Below, one piece after another: positions 1 to 8,879 of a stretch of 64,000 nt of DNA (position 1 is the stretch's first letter; the number at the start of each line of letters is the position of its first letter). The notes beneath the pieces are model-generated. The model made no database searches. It saw only the letters and a list, made by a program, of their open reading frames with translations, and was not told the origin of the DNA. Where the stretch lies: positions 1 to 64,000 of the forward strand of contig JACPOS010000009.1 in the NCBI GenBank assembly GCA_016191395.1, written 5' to 3'. Source of the stretch: Chloroflexota bacterium (GTDB lineage: Bacteria > Chloroflexota > Limnocylindria > Limnocylindrales > CSP1-4). Both the position numbers and the translations under genes were made by a program.

Positions 1-108
1 GAGGTTGCCCTGCACCGCTTCGTCCGCTACTACAACGACGAGCGCCCGCATCTCGGGCTCGGCGGTCAGACGCCTCGGCAGCGGTTGGTGGTCAAGTTGG
101 CCGCCTGA
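1..108 (+). CDS. Transposase, C-terminal fragment (integrase core)
   Basis: The last 35 codons of a DDE integrase-type transposase are present, in frame from base 1. The segment YYNDERPHLGLGGQTPRQR is the C-terminal signature of the rve domain shared by IS3 and IS481 transposases. It includes the conserved N-x-x-R-P-H after the catalytic glutamate helix. The gene ends at TGA 106-108. The catalytic residues and the 5' end lie to the left of the window, so whether the element is intact cannot be judged. Confidence 0.85.
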   Translation, partial: EVALHRFVRYYNDERPHLGLGGQTPRQRLVVKLAA

Positions 109-138
109 CCGTCACCAACGTCTTGGGGGACTACACCT
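1..138 (+). mobile_element. Right end of an insertion sequence (IS481/IS3-like)
   Basis: The window opens inside a transposase gene that stops at 108. About 30 bases later the sequence switches into the middle of an unrelated repeat protein. The complement of the last stretch reads GTAGTCCCCCAAGAC, compatible with an IS481-type terminus, but the left end is outside the window, so no inverted repeat can be matched. The junction is placed near 138 because the interrupted gene becomes recognisable at its AVG-repeat from about 140. Confidence 0.6.
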
Positions 139-796
139 AGCGGTCGGTGCGGATTCGAAGGGCTTCGGGAAGCTCGTCCCGTACACGAACGATCAATTGC
201 AGGGCGCGACCCCCGTCGCCAACACGATGCCGCTGCACGGAATCGCCTGCTCGACCACATCCACGTGCGTGGCGGTTGGGCGCCTCGCCGACGCGGCCCA
301 GGCGGCTTACGTCGTCATCACCGACGGGGTGCCCGGAACCGTCCACGGGGTCCCCGGCACGTCGCAGTTCGAGGACGTCGCGTGCGGCGCACCCAACTGG
401 TGCGTTGCCGTCGGAAACGTTGGTGGGGCAACTGGCGTGATCGCGGAGATCGAGCTGACGGGCGCGGACGCCCCGACCGGTTCAGCAGGGACAGACGCGT
501 CGGACCCGTTCGACGAGCTCCTCTCGCTCCTGCCCGGGCTCATCGTCTTCCTCGGCGGGCTGGGCATCCTCATCGGGGTCATCTACCTGGTCGCGCGGCT
601 CCTCGGCCTCGTCCCGAACCTGAACGGCGATCCGATGGGCTTCCTGGAGCTCGTCGGAATGATCGCCGCGGGCATCCGGGGCGGCGGCTCGACCGGCTCG
701 ACCGGCGGAGGCTCGGCGGCCTCGGGCAGCCCCGCGGGGACCGGCATGGGCGACGCAGCTGGCGCAGACGACCCGGGCGCATCGGCTGGTTCCTGA
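139..796 (+). pseudogene. IS-truncated membrane-anchored repeat protein (3' part)
   Basis: From about 139 the frame encodes AVG-type repeats: an LHGIAC...CVAVG unit and an FEDVAC...CVAVG unit, each with two cysteines. These resemble the BNR/sialidase-like propeller repeats of secreted proteins in high-GC Gram-positives. A strongly hydrophobic helix follows (about 530-605), then a cytoplasmic tail rich in Gly and Ser. This looks like the C-terminal third of a cell-surface propeller held by a C-terminal membrane helix. The frame stays open upstream into the IS, but the residues there do not resemble the family, so the 5' part was lost or displaced by the insertion. Function unknown; probably not expressed in native form. 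Confidence 0.6.
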
Positions 797-840
797 GGGT
801 GCGGGGCCGGGCTGCCGGCCGGACGAGATGACTCCTCGTC

Positions 841-1869
841 ATGACGGTGAGCGGGAGCACGGCGAACCCTCACCTGATGATCGGCTGGCGACGTAGGGCA
901 TGGGCCCTGGCGACCGCGGCTCTCGTGGCCTCGTGCTCAACGCCGGCCACGACACCGTCTCCAGTCGCGGTCAACCCGACGCCGACCGCTCTTCCTGCGA
1001 CCACTTCGGACGTCGTCGCCTCAGCCCCGACGGGTCCGCCGCTGACCCTGCTCTGGCAGACCGGCGGCACTCCCGAGAGCCAGATACAGGATCCCATCCA
1101 CCTCGCACAGGGTCCCGACGGGAACATCCACGTCGGCAGCGCCACGCCCTCAGGGCTCATTCGGGTGTTTGACCCGAACGGCAAGTTCGTGAGGGCATTT
1201 GGCTCAACGGGACTGGGCGACGGTGAGTTCAGCTTCCTGCTGGGCATCGGCGTCGACGCGCGGGGCAACGTCTACGCGGCCGATTTCGAACGGGTCCTGA
1301 TCAACAAGTTCGACAGCGCCGGAGCATTCCTGCTGCAGTGGGCGACCGAGCAGCCGGTCGGGCCTGCCGGAGTGGCGGTCGACGCGCAGGGGAATGTCTA
1401 CGTCGTCAATCACCGTGTGCACGCCCATGGGGTCCAGAAGTTCGACGGCAACGGCAAGCTGCTGGGGGCCTGGGGCAGCAACGGGAGCGGTGAAGGCCAG
1501 ATCGGCGCGGGGGGCAGCAGCGGGCCGGAGGATCTCGCCGTGGACCAGCTGGGCAACGTCTACGTCGCCGATCGAGTCAACGACCGCATCCTGAAGTTCG
1601 ATGGCAACGGGAAGCTTCTCGCAACGATCGGCACCTCAGGCTCGGCGGGGATGGGCCAGCTGTCGGGGCCTGGTGACCTGACGGTCGATCGGCAAGGAAA
1701 CATCTACGTCCTCGATTCGAGCTTCCTGCAGAAGTTCGACGCGAACGGAGCATTCGTTTCGGAGTGGCCGCTCGACGGCCCGCTCAGCAACGCCGGGGAG
1801 GTGATGGCGGACGCCGAGGGCAATCTCTACGTGAACACTGACGTCCTTCTCGAGAAGTTCCGTCAATGA
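841..1869 (+). CDS. NHL-repeat lipoprotein
   Basis: A 342-residue secreted beta-propeller protein. A hydrophobic stretch ends in the lipobox LVASC, so the protein is probably lipidated and surface-anchored. A Pro/Thr/Ser-rich linker follows. From about residue 70 there are six NHL-type repeats, each with a variant of 'D-x-x-G-N-V/I-Y-V-A-D' and 'K-F-D-x-x-G-x'. NHL propellers usually bind proteins or ligands and have no catalysis of their own. A start at ATG 877 would leave a compact 19-residue signal peptide before the lipobox cysteine and is a good alternative to 841; neither has a clear ribosome-binding site. The partner is unknown. Confidence 0.8.
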   Translation: MTVSGSTANPHLMIGWRRRAWALATAALVASCSTPATTPSPVAVNPTPTALPATTSDVVASAPTGPPLTLLWQTGGTPESQIQDPIHLAQGPDGNIHVGSATPSGLIRVFDPNGKFVRAFGSTGLGDGEFSFLLGIGVDARGNVYAADFERVLINKFDSAGAFLLQWATEQPVGPAGVAVDAQGNVYVVNHRVHAHGVQKFDGNGKLLGAWGSNGSGEGQIGAGGSSGPEDLAVDQLGNVYVADRVNDRILKFDGNGKLLATIGTSGSAGMGQLSGPGDLTVDRQGNIYVLDSSFLQKFDANGAFVSEWPLDGPLSNAGEVMADAEGNLYVNTDVLLEKFRQ

Positions 1870-1925
1870 CTCCGTAGGCCCGAACGCGACGAATCACTTG
1901 GTGTCCGCGGCGGCCTCTGTAGGGC

Positions 1926-2489
1926 ATGCTGCAGGCGATGAGGGCGTCCACCGACCCCGCGACCACCGCGATCGAGCGGGCGCTGGCAGGCGACGAGTCC
2001 GCGTTCCGCTGGATCGTCGAGACACACAGCTCGGACATGCGCCAGGTGGCGTTCGTCGTCTGCGGCGACCTGGACCTGGCCGAGGAGGCGGTCGCCGTCG
2101 CGTGGCCGATCGCCTGGCGGAAGCTGCGGAGCCTTCGGGAGCCGGGGAGTCTTCGGCCCTGGCTCGTGTCGATCGCGGCGAACGAAGCCCGGGGCCTGGT
2201 GCAGCTCCGTGCGCGGCGTGCGGTCCGGGAGATCGCTGTCGAGGCGGTCACGGACGTGGACGCAGGCTCGCACGTCGTCTCGCCACACGGGAGCCTCGCG
2301 TCTGCGCTTGACCTGGCGAACGCCCTCGCCGGACTCCGTCCCGCCGATCGTTCGCTGCTCGCACTCCGGTACGTGGCCGGGCTCAACTCCACCGAGCTCG
2401 CACGCGTGACGGGCCTGACGCCCGCCGGGACGCGTGCGAGGCTCAAACGACTTCTCCAACACATGCGCCGGGAGCTTGGTGATGACTGA
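1926..2489 (+). CDS. ECF-type RNA polymerase sigma factor
   Basis: A 187-residue sigma-70 family protein with only regions 2 and 4. The region 2 core runs about residues 20-85 (FRWIVETHSSDMRQVAFVV, then a WRKLRSLREPGSLRPWL segment). Region 4 is at about 135-180, where L-x-P-A-D-R-S-L-L-A-L-R-Y and ELARVTGLTPAGTRARLKR form the -35-binding helix-turn-helix. It overlaps the next gene by eight bases, the usual arrangement for an ECF sigma factor and its anti-sigma partner. A second in-frame ATG at 1938 is possible. Its regulon cannot be read from this window. Confidence 0.85.
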   Translation: MLQAMRASTDPATTAIERALAGDESAFRWIVETHSSDMRQVAFVVCGDLDLAEEAVAVAWPIAWRKLRSLREPGSLRPWLVSIAANEARGLVQLRARRAVREIAVEAVTDVDAGSHVVSPHGSLASALDLANALAGLRPADRSLLALRYVAGLNSTELARVTGLTPAGTRARLKRLLQHMRRELGDD

Positions 2490-3891
2490 CCAGGAGATGC
2501 CGGACCTGCCCGAGCCAATCGACTCGTTCGAGCGGCGATTCGCGGTCCAACTGCGGGCATATGCCACGACGGCAGCCGGCGCCCCAGCCGCCCAGGCCGT
2601 GGCCCGTGCCGTGGCGACCCGCCACGGCACGACGCGACGACGATTCACCTGGCCGCCGGCACGGACGTTCGTGCTCGCGGGGCTACTCGTGACGGGTGTG
2701 CTCGGTGGTGCGCTGCTCATGGCCGGGACCCGCCTCGCGGACCGCACGATCCTCGGCTCACCCGCGCCCGCCCGGAGCCTTGCGACGCTGTCGCCCAGGG
2801 AAGCGGCCGGCATGCCGATCGTGATCGGCGGCGATGGGATCAGGCTGCGCCAGGCATACGACTGGTCGGCCAAGGCGTTTGTCGATATTCCGCTCTATCG
2901 AAACGCACTCGGGCTCGGCGCGTCGCCGGCCCTGGCATTCGAGAGCGACTGCTCGCCGTGTCATGCGTACATCACCCCGGACTGGCGAGCCCCGGGGGTG
3001 CCACAGCTCGCGCTCGATCCAGTCGCCATCGACGGGACAAGCACGCTTGGTCCCCTTGCCTGGAACGGGGATTACCTGGCGCGGGCTGGCGTCGACGCGA
3101 TCGACCTCGCCATCGTTCGTACCAATGCGTCCGGCGGCATGGAGGTCGCCCACCGCTCCATCCCCGTGCCGGGTCTCGGCCGAGGGACCGCGATCTGGTG
3201 GGCTGGCGGGGACAGGTGGATCGCGGTGATCGGAACCGGGGCCGACCACACGTCGCCGGCAGGTGACCTGTTCCTGGTCTCGATCGCAGGCGAGGTCCAA
3301 CGCCTGACCACCGGGCTGGCACTCGCCGCCCGTGCCGACGCCGCCCGCCTCGTCGCTCGGCCTTTCTCTAGCGAGTGGGTCCTCCAGGCCGCCGATGGGC
3401 GCCCCGTGCTCGTCAGCGCAGATCCCGGCAGCGGCCAGATCGGCGCGGTCCAGTCGCTCGCGGCCGGGATCGCATGGGCCGACATCGATGCGCTGAGCTG
3501 GTTCGGCAGCAGCTTCGTGGTCGGCGACCGACTCGTGGCGGCCGCGGACGGGACGGTTCGTGACTTCCCGAACGCTCCAGGGGCGTGCCGATCGACGTTC
3601 GCCTGGAGCGGCGGCCGGTCCCACGCGTTGGCGAAGGTCATCAACGGCGATCTGGTGCTGCATCCGGAGAGCGGAGCCACCACGCTGGTCCCCGGCATCT
3701 GCGGCCCAGGTGAGACGGCGACGCTGGTGTGGTCATGGTCGTCCGACGATCGACTGCTCGTCGGCGTGAACGGGGCCAACGGCCGATTCAGGCTGTACCA
3801 CGTGAACGCGGACGGCAAGTCCGATCCACAACCGTTCCTGCTCCTCGATACCGTCGGACCGGGCAACGAGCAGGTGTTCTGGAACTACTGA
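2482..3891 (+). CDS. Membrane anti-sigma-like protein with large outer domain containing CxxCH
   Basis: 469 residues: a cytoplasmic N-terminus (1-60), one membrane helix (about 62-81) and about 385 extracytoplasmic residues that look like a degenerate beta-propeller. The start at ATG 2482 is set by GGAG at 2471 and by the overlap with the sigma gene, so the two are probably translationally coupled. Position and topology suggest that it holds the sigma factor at the membrane and releases it on an outside signal. No zinc-binding ASD motif is visible at the N-terminus. C157-S-P-C160-H161 on the outer face is a perfect c-type haem or redox motif, which would be odd for an anti-sigma factor. Role inferred from context. 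Confidence 0.6.
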   Translation: MTDQEMPDLPEPIDSFERRFAVQLRAYATTAAGAPAAQAVARAVATRHGTTRRRFTWPPARTFVLAGLLVTGVLGGALLMAGTRLADRTILGSPAPARSLATLSPREAAGMPIVIGGDGIRLRQAYDWSAKAFVDIPLYRNALGLGASPALAFESDCSPCHAYITPDWRAPGVPQLALDPVAIDGTSTLGPLAWNGDYLARAGVDAIDLAIVRTNASGGMEVAHRSIPVPGLGRGTAIWWAGGDRWIAVIGTGADHTSPAGDLFLVSIAGEVQRLTTGLALAARADAARLVARPFSSEWVLQAADGRPVLVSADPGSGQIGAVQSLAAGIAWADIDALSWFGSSFVVGDRLVAAADGTVRDFPNAPGACRSTFAWSGGRSHALAKVINGDLVLHPESGATTLVPGICGPGETATLVWSWSSDDRLLVGVNGANGRFRLYHVNADGKSDPQPFLLLDTVGPGNEQVFWNY

Positions 3892-4071
3892 GAGCGCCTC
3901 CGGACGCTGCGACTGCTGGCCGCCCGGACAGACGCAACGGGTCCGGGTAAACCCGAGTCCGCAGCGCGGGTCATTCCGGTTCCCAAACCCAGCCCATCCA
4001 GCGATGCTGTCAGGGTGTTGCCAACCTGTCGGCCTTCGCATCGTCCTCGCGCGGGCGCTTGAACCGAGCCG

Positions 4072-5358
4072 ATGACTGAATCACGTCGCGATCGATTGGG
4101 CCCGCTCAGGGAGCGGCAGTTCCGCCTGCTCTGGATCGGCCAGACCACCTCCGCCGCGGGAGACTCGATGGTCTTCCTCGCGTGGTCCTTCGCGGTCCTG
4201 CGCATCGGGGGTGACGCCACCTCGATCGGGCTCGTCTTTGCCGCCTATTTCGTGGCGTTCACGATCTTCGTGCTCGCCGGGGGAGTCTGGGCCGATCGGT
4301 TGCCCCGCCAGCTCGTGATGGTCGGAGCCGACGTGGTGCGCGGGGTCGGCAACGGAGCCATCGGCATCCTGCTGCTGACCGGCTCGGCGCAGCTCTGGCA
4401 CATCGTGGTGGGCGCAACGCTGTTCGGCATCGCCAGTGCGTTCTTCGCGCCCGCAAGCCAGGGGCTGATCCCGCAGACGGTCAGCGCCGGGAAGCTGCAG
4501 CAGGCGAACGCGCTCATGAGCGTGTCGCGCAGGGCCACCGCCGTGGCCGGACCGACCGTCTCCGGCCTCGTCATCGCCCTGGTCGGACCGGGTGCGGTGT
4601 TCGTCATCGACGCCGGCACGTTCGCCGTCAGCGCCATCTCCCTTGTGTTCCTTCGGCCGACCCGCGGCACCGGGCCGACCGAGCACACGGCGTTCCTGGC
4701 TGATCTGGCCGGAGGCTGGAGGGAGGTCCGGACGCGCCGCTGGATCGGCGCTGCCTTCGGTGCCTTCGCGATCGGCAACATGGCCAACAGTGCCTTCCTG
4801 GTGCTCGGGCCGGTCATCGCCGAGCGGCAGCTGGGCGGTCCATCGGCGTGGGGCGTGGTCCTGACCGGAGGTGCCGTTGGGGGGCTGCTCGGGGGCCTGC
4901 TTGCCTTCCGTCTGAAGCCACGCCGTCCGATGCTGGTGGGGTTGGCGATTGTCTCGGTGACCGCCCTGGAGGCCCTGTCGCTGGTCGGCCCCGCGCCGAT
5001 CCTGCTGATCGCCGGCGCATTCCTCCTGGGAATCATCGCGGAGGAGCTCTGCAACACGTGGTGGGTGACGATGCTCCAACAGCATGTCCCCGATGAGGCT
5101 CGATCGCGGGTGTTCAGCTTCGACCAGCTTGTCTCGTACATCTTCAACCCGCTCGGCCTGCTCGCGGTCGGACCGCTGAGCGTGGCGATCGGCGTGACGC
5201 CAACGCTTGCTGTGGCCGGTTCACTGCTCTTCATCGCCTACATGGGAGCGGCGCTGCTCCCGAGCAGCCGAGCCGTCACCTGGGTCGAGGCTGCGCCCTC
5301 GGTTGCGTCACCCGATGAGCAGGTCGAGGTTCCGGAACTGATCGAACCCGCGATCTAG
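4072..5358 (+). CDS. MFS transporter (drug/enterobactin exporter-like)
   Basis: 428 residues with about 12 hydrophobic helices in two halves. The N-terminus, R-Q-F-R-L-L-W-I-G-Q-T-T-S, is typical of the MFS_3/EntS-like exporters. The loop between helices 2 and 3 carries G-V-W-A-D-R-L-P-R, the MFS motif A. These exporters pump small hydrophobic compounds out using the proton gradient. The gene stands alone between the sigma/anti-sigma pair and the FAD oxidase. The substrate cannot be inferred. Confidence 0.85.
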   Translation: MTESRRDRLGPLRERQFRLLWIGQTTSAAGDSMVFLAWSFAVLRIGGDATSIGLVFAAYFVAFTIFVLAGGVWADRLPRQLVMVGADVVRGVGNGAIGILLLTGSAQLWHIVVGATLFGIASAFFAPASQGLIPQTVSAGKLQQANALMSVSRRATAVAGPTVSGLVIALVGPGAVFVIDAGTFAVSAISLVFLRPTRGTGPTEHTAFLADLAGGWREVRTRRWIGAAFGAFAIGNMANSAFLVLGPVIAERQLGGPSAWGVVLTGGAVGGLLGGLLAFRLKPRRPMLVGLAIVSVTALEALSLVGPAPILLIAGAFLLGIIAEELCNTWWVTMLQQHVPDEARSRVFSFDQLVSYIFNPLGLLAVGPLSVAIGVTPTLAVAGSLLFIAYMGAALLPSSRAVTWVEAAPSVASPDEQVEVPELIEPAI

Positions 5359-5447
5359 CTCAGGCGAGTGAACAGCGGCTCAAGGCCGTCCGCTATCGTG
5401 TCGGGCACGACGTAGGCGGTCGTTTCTCACACGGAGCGTCGGAGACG

Positions 5448-6824
5448 ATGGCGAAGCCAGCCCTGCCCAACCTGCAGTCGGCGCTGGCCGACCTGCATGC
5501 CGCGACGCGCGGACGACTGCTCGCCTCCGATCATCCCTCGTACGAGCAGACGCGACGCTCGTTCAACGCGATGGCCGCCGGACGGCCGGTTGCCATCCTG
5601 CAACCCGACGACACCGCCGATGTCGTGGCGGCCGTCACGTGGGCGACCGACGTCGACGTCGCGATCGGCGTCCGGGGCGGTGGTCACAGCGTCGCCGGGC
5701 ACTCGGCGCCAGAAGGTGGGCTGCTGATCGACCTGTCGAAGTGGCGTGGCGCCGAGGTCGATCCGGCAGCTCGGACGGCTGTGGCCCTCGGCGGCTCCAG
5801 GCTCATGGATCTCGATGCCGCAACCACCGCGTATGGTCTCGCGGCGCCGTCCGGCACCTTCGTGGATACGGGAATCGGCGGCCTCACCCTCAGCGGCGGG
5901 ATCAGCTATCTCGTCGCATCCGAGGGATTCGCGTGTGATGCGCTCATCGGGGCTCAGCTGGTGACGGCGACAGGCGAAGTGATCGATGTCGACGACCAGC
6001 GCGAGCCGGACCTGATGTGGGGCCTTCGTGGCGGGGGTGGCAACTTCGGGGTCGTGACGCACCTTCGGTACCGGCTGGCGGACGTGACCCAGGTCGCGGG
6101 AGGCAGGATCAACTTCCGTGGGGACGGCGTGCCCCGCGTGATCGAGCGAGTGATCGCTCTCGAGCAGCACGCGCCGGACTCGCTGTCGCTGCAGATGCTC
6201 GCGAGGCGATGGCCCGATGATGGGGCGCTTGGGCTGACCCTCCTGGTGGCGTGGCGCGGGGACCCGGCCGAAGGTGCGGCTGCCCTCCGCGAGGTTGTCG
6301 CCGATCCCAGTCGTATCGACGGCGACGTCCGGCCGATGAACTGGCTCCAGGTCCAGGCCCTGAACCCCCCGCTTCCCTTTGGGCTTCGTCACTACTGGAA
6401 GGGTCACCTCGTTCGCGAGACCCCCCAGGACCTTGCCGACGCCGTGGTCGACGCGTCGAGGGAGATCAGGGGTCGCAGCGTGATCCTGATCGAGTTGATC
6501 CATGGTGCCGCCCACCGGATTCCAGCCGCCACGGCGGCGTTCGGTGGCCGTGCGGCGGTTGCGAACGTCACCGCGCTGGCGATCTGGGCGGACCCGGGCG
6601 ACGACGAGACCCAGATCCAGTGGTCGCGGCGGACTGCGGCCCGCATCGAGCCCTTCTCACTCCGCGGGGGCGGGTACCTCAACTACAGCGAGCTCGACCT
6701 GTCAGCAAGTCGGGTCGCAGCCGGGTTTGATGCCCCCTCGTTCGATCGGCTGCGCCGCCTGAAGCGCATCCACGACCCGACCAACCGCTTCCGCTTCAAC
6801 GCAAACATCCCGCCAGCGTCCTGA
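5448..6824 (+). CDS. FAD-linked oxidase (BBE/6-HDNO type)
   Basis: 458 residues. An FAD_binding_4 (PCMH) domain spans about 40-210, with GGGHSVAGHS containing the histidine that normally carries covalently bound FAD. GGGGNFGVVT follows, and a short BBE motif lies near the C-terminus (N-Y-S-E-L-D ... FDRLRRLKRIHDPTNRFRFN). Members oxidise alcohols, sugars or amines with O2 and release H2O2. The second covalent anchor (cysteine) of bicovalent members is not obvious. GGAG lies 5 bases before the ATG. Substrate unknown. Confidence 0.85.
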   Translation: MAKPALPNLQSALADLHAATRGRLLASDHPSYEQTRRSFNAMAAGRPVAILQPDDTADVVAAVTWATDVDVAIGVRGGGHSVAGHSAPEGGLLIDLSKWRGAEVDPAARTAVALGGSRLMDLDAATTAYGLAAPSGTFVDTGIGGLTLSGGISYLVASEGFACDALIGAQLVTATGEVIDVDDQREPDLMWGLRGGGGNFGVVTHLRYRLADVTQVAGGRINFRGDGVPRVIERVIALEQHAPDSLSLQMLARRWPDDGALGLTLLVAWRGDPAEGAAALREVVADPSRIDGDVRPMNWLQVQALNPPLPFGLRHYWKGHLVRETPQDLADAVVDASREIRGRSVILIELIHGAAHRIPAATAAFGGRAAVANVTALAIWADPGDDETQIQWSRRTAARIEPFSLRGGGYLNYSELDLSASRVAAGFDAPSFDRLRRLKRIHDPTNRFRFNANIPPAS

Positions 6825-6857
6825 TGACGGGTCGGCGGCAGCCGCGGGGGGTTACGG

Positions 6858-6934
6858 TGGCGCGCCCGGAGGGATTCGAACCCCCGACCCTGTGGTCCGA
6901 AGCCACATGCTCTGGTCCGCTGAGCTACGGGCGC
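6858..6934 (-). tRNA. tRNA-Arg (anticodon TCG), CCA encoded
   Basis: On the minus strand the acceptor arm GCGCCCG (6934-6928) pairs with CGGGCGC (6868-6862). The anticodon stem-loop is GTGG-CTTCGGA-CCAC, giving anticodon TCG (reads CGA), and the T-arm has GGTTCGAATCC. The discriminator G is at 6861 and CCA at 6860-6858. A possible -10 element TACCCT is at 6950-6945, 10 bases upstream. Confidence 0.95.
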
Positions 6935-6970
6935 GCGGACGACAAGGGTAGCGCAGGCATCGAGACGCAC

Positions 6971-6998
6971 CGCCCGCAGCGGGGCTAGGCTGCGGGCG
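6971..6998 (+). other. Stem-loop in the leader of the small gene at 7046
   Basis: CGCCCGCAG (6971-6979) and CTGCGGGCG (6990-6998) form a perfect 9-bp stem with a 10-base loop. A second imperfect hairpin (about 7001-7025) follows just before the ribosome-binding site. It could be a leader structure or a weak terminator. No T-run follows. Confidence 0.35.
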
Positions 6999-7045
6999 TT
7001 CCGGCGCACGGGGATGTTGTGCCGGCGCGCCAGGAGGAGGCCACC

Positions 7046-7456
7046 ATGTCGACAGGCAACGGCACGAAGGCGGACCCGTGGGTCCTCAGGACTCCGCCCG
7101 GGACCTCCGAGTACACGATGTATCGCGACGACACGGTGAGCCCGCCGGTGATCGTCTGCCAGGTCGGCTCCACGCAGCTGAAGTACGACGCCCGAGCCAT
7201 CGACGACCTGCACGCCATGCTCAAGGCGCACGGCGACTGGATGGACCTCGGCGCGGCGGACGAGCAGAAGGACGCGAAGGCCGGCACCGTCGAGGCATGG
7301 GGCCGTGACCCGTCCAACCCGGTCGGTGGCTGGTACGGCACCCGCAAGGGCTACCGCGGCCGGTTCGGCATGTACATGCCCCCGCTCCTGGAGGCGCTCG
7401 GGCTTGCCGAGCTGACCCACGAGGCGAAGGGCAACCGGATGCGGGCGAAGGGCTAG
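7046..7456 (+). CDS. Small conserved-looking hypothetical protein
   Basis: 136 residues, mostly soluble, rich in Asp, Gly and Trp, with no signal peptide or membrane helix. The start at 7046 is fixed by AGGAGG about 7 bases upstream, one of the best Shine-Dalgarno sequences in the window, which suggests high expression. The sequence is compact (W-V-L-R-T-P-P-G-T-S-E-Y near the start; G-R-F-G-M-Y-M-P-P-L-L near the end), as in small single-domain proteins. I do not recognise a function. Its stop codon lies in a CTAG shared with the stop of the convergent HD gene. Confidence 0.7.
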   Translation: MSTGNGTKADPWVLRTPPGTSEYTMYRDDTVSPPVIVCQVGSTQLKYDARAIDDLHAMLKAHGDWMDLGAADEQKDAKAGTVEAWGRDPSNPVGGWYGTRKGYRGRFGMYMPPLLEALGLAELTHEAKGNRMRAKG

Positions 7457-8859
7457 ACCCGGCGATATCGTCGGGCGATCAGCGCCCAGCCGGGGACCCG
7501 CGCGACTGCCCGGGACAGCGGGATGACCGACCCATCCCGGCCCTCGACCACGAGCGAGCGCGACGCCGCCTCGTCGCCCATGCGCGCGTCGACCATCGCG
7601 AGGTCGATCGCCACGTCCCGGGACGCGTCCGCGCCGAGCGCGGCCACGTCGGCATCGGGGAATGCGCCGTTCTCGTACGAGGCCCGGAGCTCGGCCTCTG
7701 CACGCCAGCCCGGGCGGCGAAGGAGGATCCCGCGCCACCCGTCGGCGACGGCTCGCGTCACGCGCCCGTCGCCCGGTTCGGTTCGCTTGTCATTCGCGAC
7801 GACGTCCTCGCCGCGCGCCCACCGCGCTGCCTGGTGCAGCAGCGCGTACTCGTCGAGGTCCACGTAGTCGGCAAGCCGGTCGGCGGGGGAGTCGTCACCG
7901 AACAGGGCCGCGATCGCGGGCTGGAAGACCTCCGCGAGGTCCAGGTCGATCGCGCGCACCGTCCGGTGGAAGTACACCGCCTGGTAGAGGAGCATCCGGG
8001 CGCCGAGGAAGCCCTCCAGCGCCGTCACGCCGGGCTCGTACAGCGTGAGCCCGCGATCCGAGACGTAGGCATACCGGCGCAGCCGCTCCACGTCGATGCC
8101 CACCCGGACGCCCGTGAAGAACGCGTCGCGCCGAACGTAGTCAAGGTTGTCGACGGTGAACACGCCGGACAGCAGGGGCTGGAGCAGCCGCACCCAGCGC
8201 GGCATCGTGGGATCAGCGAGGGCCGGCTTGGCGACGAGGAACGAGACCCACCGAGGGTCGATCTGCTCGGCCTCGCCGAACGCGTCGCGCTCGGGCGTCG
8301 CGCCAGGCGCGCGGCGGAGGCCGCGGATGATCGGGCCCAGCTCGCGCTCGATGATCAGCTGGCTGAGGTCCTCGTGGGAGAGCTGCTTCTTGCCGGCGCG
8401 CCGTGCGTCGTGCGGCGCCGGAAAGGCCGCGAGCACCCGGTCGTCGAAGAAGTGCGCGAACGGTCCGTGGCCCACGTCGTGCAGCAGCCCTGCGACCCGA
8501 AGGGTTTCGACGACCAGCCCCTCGGACGGCAGCGGCTCGTCCGGATCGAGGGAGGGGAGGGCCGTCAGGAGCGAAGGCAGCAGGGCGCGCGTCCAGAGGC
8601 CAGCCTCGTGCATGACCCCGAGGCCGTGCGTGAACCGGGAATGCTCGGCGGTGGGGAACACCCAGCGCGCGCTCTGGAGCTGACTGATCCGGCGCAGGCG
8701 CTGGAGCCAGGCGGTGTCGAGGAGGTCGTCCTCGGCGACGTCCTCGTCCGGCAGGCCGGCCGCAGCCGACTCGTCGCGCGACAGGCGCTTGGTCAGCTCC
8801 AGGTAGCCGTGGATCGGGTCGCTGATGAGGTTGACGGCGGCGAAGGGATGGCGCGCCAC
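7453..8859 (-). CDS. HD-domain phosphohydrolase (dNTPase/SAMHD1-like)
   Basis: 468 residues of the YdhJ/dGTPase-like HD superfamily. The N-terminus N-L-I-S-D-P-I-H-G-Y is the family's opening motif. The metal-binding residues are H-S-R-F-T-H-G-L-G-V and L-L-H-D-V-G-H-G-P-F, with a later D-N-L-D-Y-V-R-R-D segment. Relatives hydrolyse dNTPs or other nucleotides; the substrate is not determined. I chose GTG 8859 because a TATCCT hexamer lies exactly 7 bases upstream (leaderless start) and the family motif begins a few residues later. Frame continuation further upstream is noise from the neighbouring gene. Confidence 0.88.
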   Translation of the reverse strand: MARHPFAAVNLISDPIHGYLELTKRLSRDESAAAGLPDEDVAEDDLLDTAWLQRLRRISQLQSARWVFPTAEHSRFTHGLGVMHEAGLWTRALLPSLLTALPSLDPDEPLPSEGLVVETLRVAGLLHDVGHGPFAHFFDDRVLAAFPAPHDARRAGKKQLSHEDLSQLIIERELGPIIRGLRRAPGATPERDAFGEAEQIDPRWVSFLVAKPALADPTMPRWVRLLQPLLSGVFTVDNLDYVRRDAFFTGVRVGIDVERLRRYAYVSDRGLTLYEPGVTALEGFLGARMLLYQAVYFHRTVRAIDLDLAEVFQPAIAALFGDDSPADRLADYVDLDEYALLHQAARWARGEDVVANDKRTEPGDGRVTRAVADGWRGILLRRPGWRAEAELRASYENGAFPDADVAALGADASRDVAIDLAMVDARMGDEAASRSLVVEGRDGSVIPLSRAVARVPGWALIARRYRRV

Positions 8860-8866
8860 GCCCTGA

Positions 8867-8872
8867 AGGATA
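8867..8872 (-). promoter_or_regulatory. -10 element of leaderless promoter for the HD gene
   Basis: TATCCT on the minus strand, 7 bases before GTG 8859. No Shine-Dalgarno sequence is present; a transcript would begin at the start codon. Confidence 0.5.
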
Positions 8873-8879
8873 GGGTCCG

